Origin: an uncultured Massilia sp.
GTDB lineage: Bacteria > Pseudomonadota > Gammaproteobacteria > Burkholderiales > Burkholderiaceae
Assembly (NCBI GenBank): GCA_946481275.1
Contig: CAMLMV010000036.1
Span: 1-64,000, forward strand
Reading direction: 5' to 3'
DNA: 64,000 bases
The position numbers and the translations under genes were made by a program. Under the pieces are notes generated by a model. It ran no database searches, was not told the origin of the DNA, and saw nothing but the letters and a program-made list of their open reading frames with translations. Positions 62,281 through 64,000 of the stretch are shown piece after piece. Positions within the stretch are counted from its first letter, which is position 1. Each line of letters opens with the position of its first letter.

Positions 62281-64000
62281 ATGCAATTCTCTGAAAACTG
62301 GCTCCGTTCCATGGTCGATCCGAAGTTGAATTCGGACGAACTCGCGCACCTGCTCACGATGTCCGGCCTCGAAGTGGAAGAGGTCGAACCGGTCGCGCCG
62401 CCGTTCTCGAACGTCGTCGTGGCGGAAGTCAAGGAAGTGGCCAAGCACCCGAACGCGGACCGCCTGAACGTGTGCCAGGTCGACGTCGGCACCGGTACCC
62501 TGCTGAACATCGTCTGCGGCGCGCCGAACGTGCGCGCGGGCATGAAGGCCATCTGCGCCAAGGCCGGCGCCGTGCTGCCGCCGGGTCCGGACGGCAAGCC
62601 GTTCGAAATCAAGGTCGGCAAGCTGCGCGGCGTGGAATCGCAGGGCATGATGTGCTCGGCCAAAGAACTCAAGATCTCGGAAGAGAGCAACGGCCTGATG
62701 GAGTTGCCGGAAGACGCGCCGATCGGCCAGAACATCCGCGACTACCTGGGCCTGAACGACCTGAAATTCACGATCAAGCTCACGCCGAACAAGGCCGACT
62801 GCCTGTCCGTGCTGGGCGTGGCGCGCGAAGTGTCGGCGCTGACCGGCGTGCCGCTGGCGCTGCCGGCCTTCCGCCCCGTGCCCGTGAACACGGACGAAGT
62901 CGTGCCCGTCAAGGTGTCGGCGCCGGACCTGTGCGGCCGTTTCGCCGGCCGCGTCATCCGCGGCCTGAACGCGAAGGCGGCGACGCCGGAGTGGATGAAG
63001 CGCCGCCTCGAGCGCAGCGGCCAGCGTTCCGTGTCGGCCCTCGTCGACATCTCGAACTACGTCATGCTGGAAGTGGGCCGTCCGTCGCACGTGTTTGACC
63101 TGGACAAGATCCACGGCGGCATGGACGTGCGCTGGGGCCGCAAGGGCGAGACGCTGAAGCTCTTGAACGGCAACACGGTCGACATCGACGAGTGGGTTGG
63201 CGTGATCGCCGACGAGAAGGAACTCGAATCGCTGGCCGGCATCATGGGCGGCGACGCCACGGCCGTGTCGCTCGACACGACGAACATCTACCTGGAAGCC
63301 GCATTCTGGTGGCCAAACGCCATCCAGGGCCGCGCCCGCCGTTATAACTTCTCGACGGATGCGGCGCACCGCTTCGAACGCGGCGTCGACTATGCGACGA
63401 TTCCCGAGCACCTCGAGCGCATCACGTCGCTGATCGTGGAGATCTGCGGCACGGCCGACACGAAGGTCGGCCCGATCGACGACCAGGCGCCGAACCTGCC
63501 GCAGCGCAAGCCGGTCACCCTGCGTACCGCGCGCGCCGCGAAAGTCATCGGCGTGCCGGTCACGGACGACATGGTTGCCGACATCTTCACGCGGTTGCAC
63601 CTGCCGTTCGAGCGCCAGTCGGACAGTACGTCTGGCGGCCTGTTCCACGTGACGGCCCCGTCGTACCGCTTCGACATCGAGATCGAGGAAGACCTGATCG
63701 AGGAAGTGGCGCGCGTGTATGGCTTCGAGAACATCCCCGCACTGCCGCCGGTGGCGCCGTCCGCGATGCTGATCGAGCCGGAGAACGCGCGTTCGCTGTT
63801 CGCCATCCGCCACGAGCTGGCCGACCTGGGCTACCAGGAAGTCGTGAACATGAGCTTCGTCGAGCAGCAGTGGGAAGCGGACTTCGCGAACAACACGAAT
63901 CCGATCCGCCTGCAGAACCCGATCGCGAGCCAGATGAGCGTGATGCGTTCGTCGCTGATCGGCAGCCTCGTCGCCAACGTGCGCTACAACCTGAACCGCA
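62281..64000 (+). CDS. pheT: Phenylalanyl-tRNA synthetase beta subunit (5' part)
   Basis: The first 573 codons; the gene runs off the window (E. coli PheT is 795 residues). '[13 protein letters not shown]' opening, then the tRNA-binding domain '[26 protein letters not shown]' (split, residues 42-67). The B3/B4 editing domain follows with '[24 protein letters not shown]' near 240, and B5 near 400. The ATG follows pheS by 33 bases with AAGG 10 bases upstream. Confidence 0.95.
   Translation, partial: MQFSENWLRSMVDPKLNSDELAHLLTMSGLEVEEVEPVAPPFSNVVVAEVKEVAKHPNADRLNVCQVDVGTGTLLNIVCGAPNVRAGMKAICAKAGAVLPPGPDGKPFEIKVGKLRGVESQGMMCSAKELKISEESNGLMELPEDAPIGQNIRDYLGLNDLKFTIKLTPNKADCLSVLGVAREVSALTGVPLALPAFRPVPVNTDEVVPVKVSAPDLCGRFAGRVIRGLNAKAATPEWMKRRLERSGQRSVSALVDISNYVMLEVGRPSHVFDLDKIHGGMDVRWGRKGETLKLLNGNTVDIDEWVGVIADEKELESLAGIMGGDATAVSLDTTNIYLEAAFWWPNAIQGRARRYNFSTDAAHRFERGVDYATIPEHLERITSLIVEICGTADTKVGPIDDQAPNLPQRKPVTLRTARAAKVIGVPVTDDMVADIFTRLHLPFERQSDSTSGGLFHVTAPSYRFDIEIEEDLIEEVARVYGFENIPALPPVAPSAMLIEPENARSLFAIRHELADLGYQEVVNMSFVEQQWEADFANNTNPIRLQNPIASQMSVMRSSLIGSLVANVRYNLNR

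Overview
The window is a stretch of high-GC chromosome from a betaproteobacterium, most likely an Oxalobacteraceae member of the Massilia/Telluria type. The order tRNA-Val, thrS, infC, rpmI, rplT, pheS, pheT, the ridA-relA pair, the recC-recB-recD order and an aryl polyene cluster support this. The assignment is inferred from gene content only. Almost the whole window is coding, and many genes overlap their neighbours by a few bases.

Layout. 1-7.6 kb: the end of recC, then recB and recD (double-strand break repair). 7.6-19.7 kb: mixed housekeeping genes. These are a UBP zinc finger protein, an orphan MotA, a DUF2939 protein, a PBP7-type endopeptidase, an orphan sulfate-binding protein, an acetyltransferase, a Tat-exported YcbK-like protein, a DUF378 protein, a phosphodiesterase, an amino-acid-binding protein followed by a decayed permease, ETF-ubiquinone oxidoreductase, an SDR, a hydrolase and a thioesterase. 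20.0-37.8 kb: a complete-looking aryl polyene (APE) pigment cluster in one direction. It carries a chain length factor, two ACPs, a ligase fused to a dehydratase, a methyltransferase, a glycosyltransferase, two acyltransferases, a PAL/TAL/HAL-type ammonia-lyase, a thioesterase, LolA-like, MMPL and DUF3261 export proteins, two ketosynthases, a second dehydratase, a ketoreductase and a terminal phosphopantetheinyl transferase. A convergent PAS-LuxR regulator follows. 38.5-57.3 kb: a 3-oxoacid CoA-transferase pair; a BlaI/M56 locus in which the M56 protease carries a TonB-type C-terminal domain, with a divergent SIMPL gene; an ATM1-type ABC transporter; DctA; an amidohydrolase; 3-hydroxybutyrate dehydrogenase; RidA; RelA; an Mla-like permease and MCE protein without an ATPase; a thioredoxin-reductase-like protein with a frameshifted small gene behind it; and a cation efflux protein. 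57.4-64 kb: tRNA-Val(GAC) and the thrS-infC-rpmI-rplT-pheS-pheT translation operon, with pheT running off the end.

The most striking regulatory observations are in the last region. Between tRNA-Val and thrS there is a 13-codon open frame with five Thr codons (four consecutive), followed by a textbook intrinsic terminator. This is the architecture of a transcription attenuator sensing charged tRNA-Thr. A second possible leader peptide, with Phe codons and an embedded terminator-like hairpin, overlaps the pheS start. infC has no ATG, GTG or TTG that could produce the conserved N-terminus and appears to start at ATA. At the BlaI locus the intergenic region carries three copies of the half-site pair TAGA(C/T)-N6-GTCTA, which are good operator candidates.

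No CRISPR array, insertion sequence, prophage or plasmid feature was recognised. No gap between genes exceeds about 300 bases; the longest ones are described individually.
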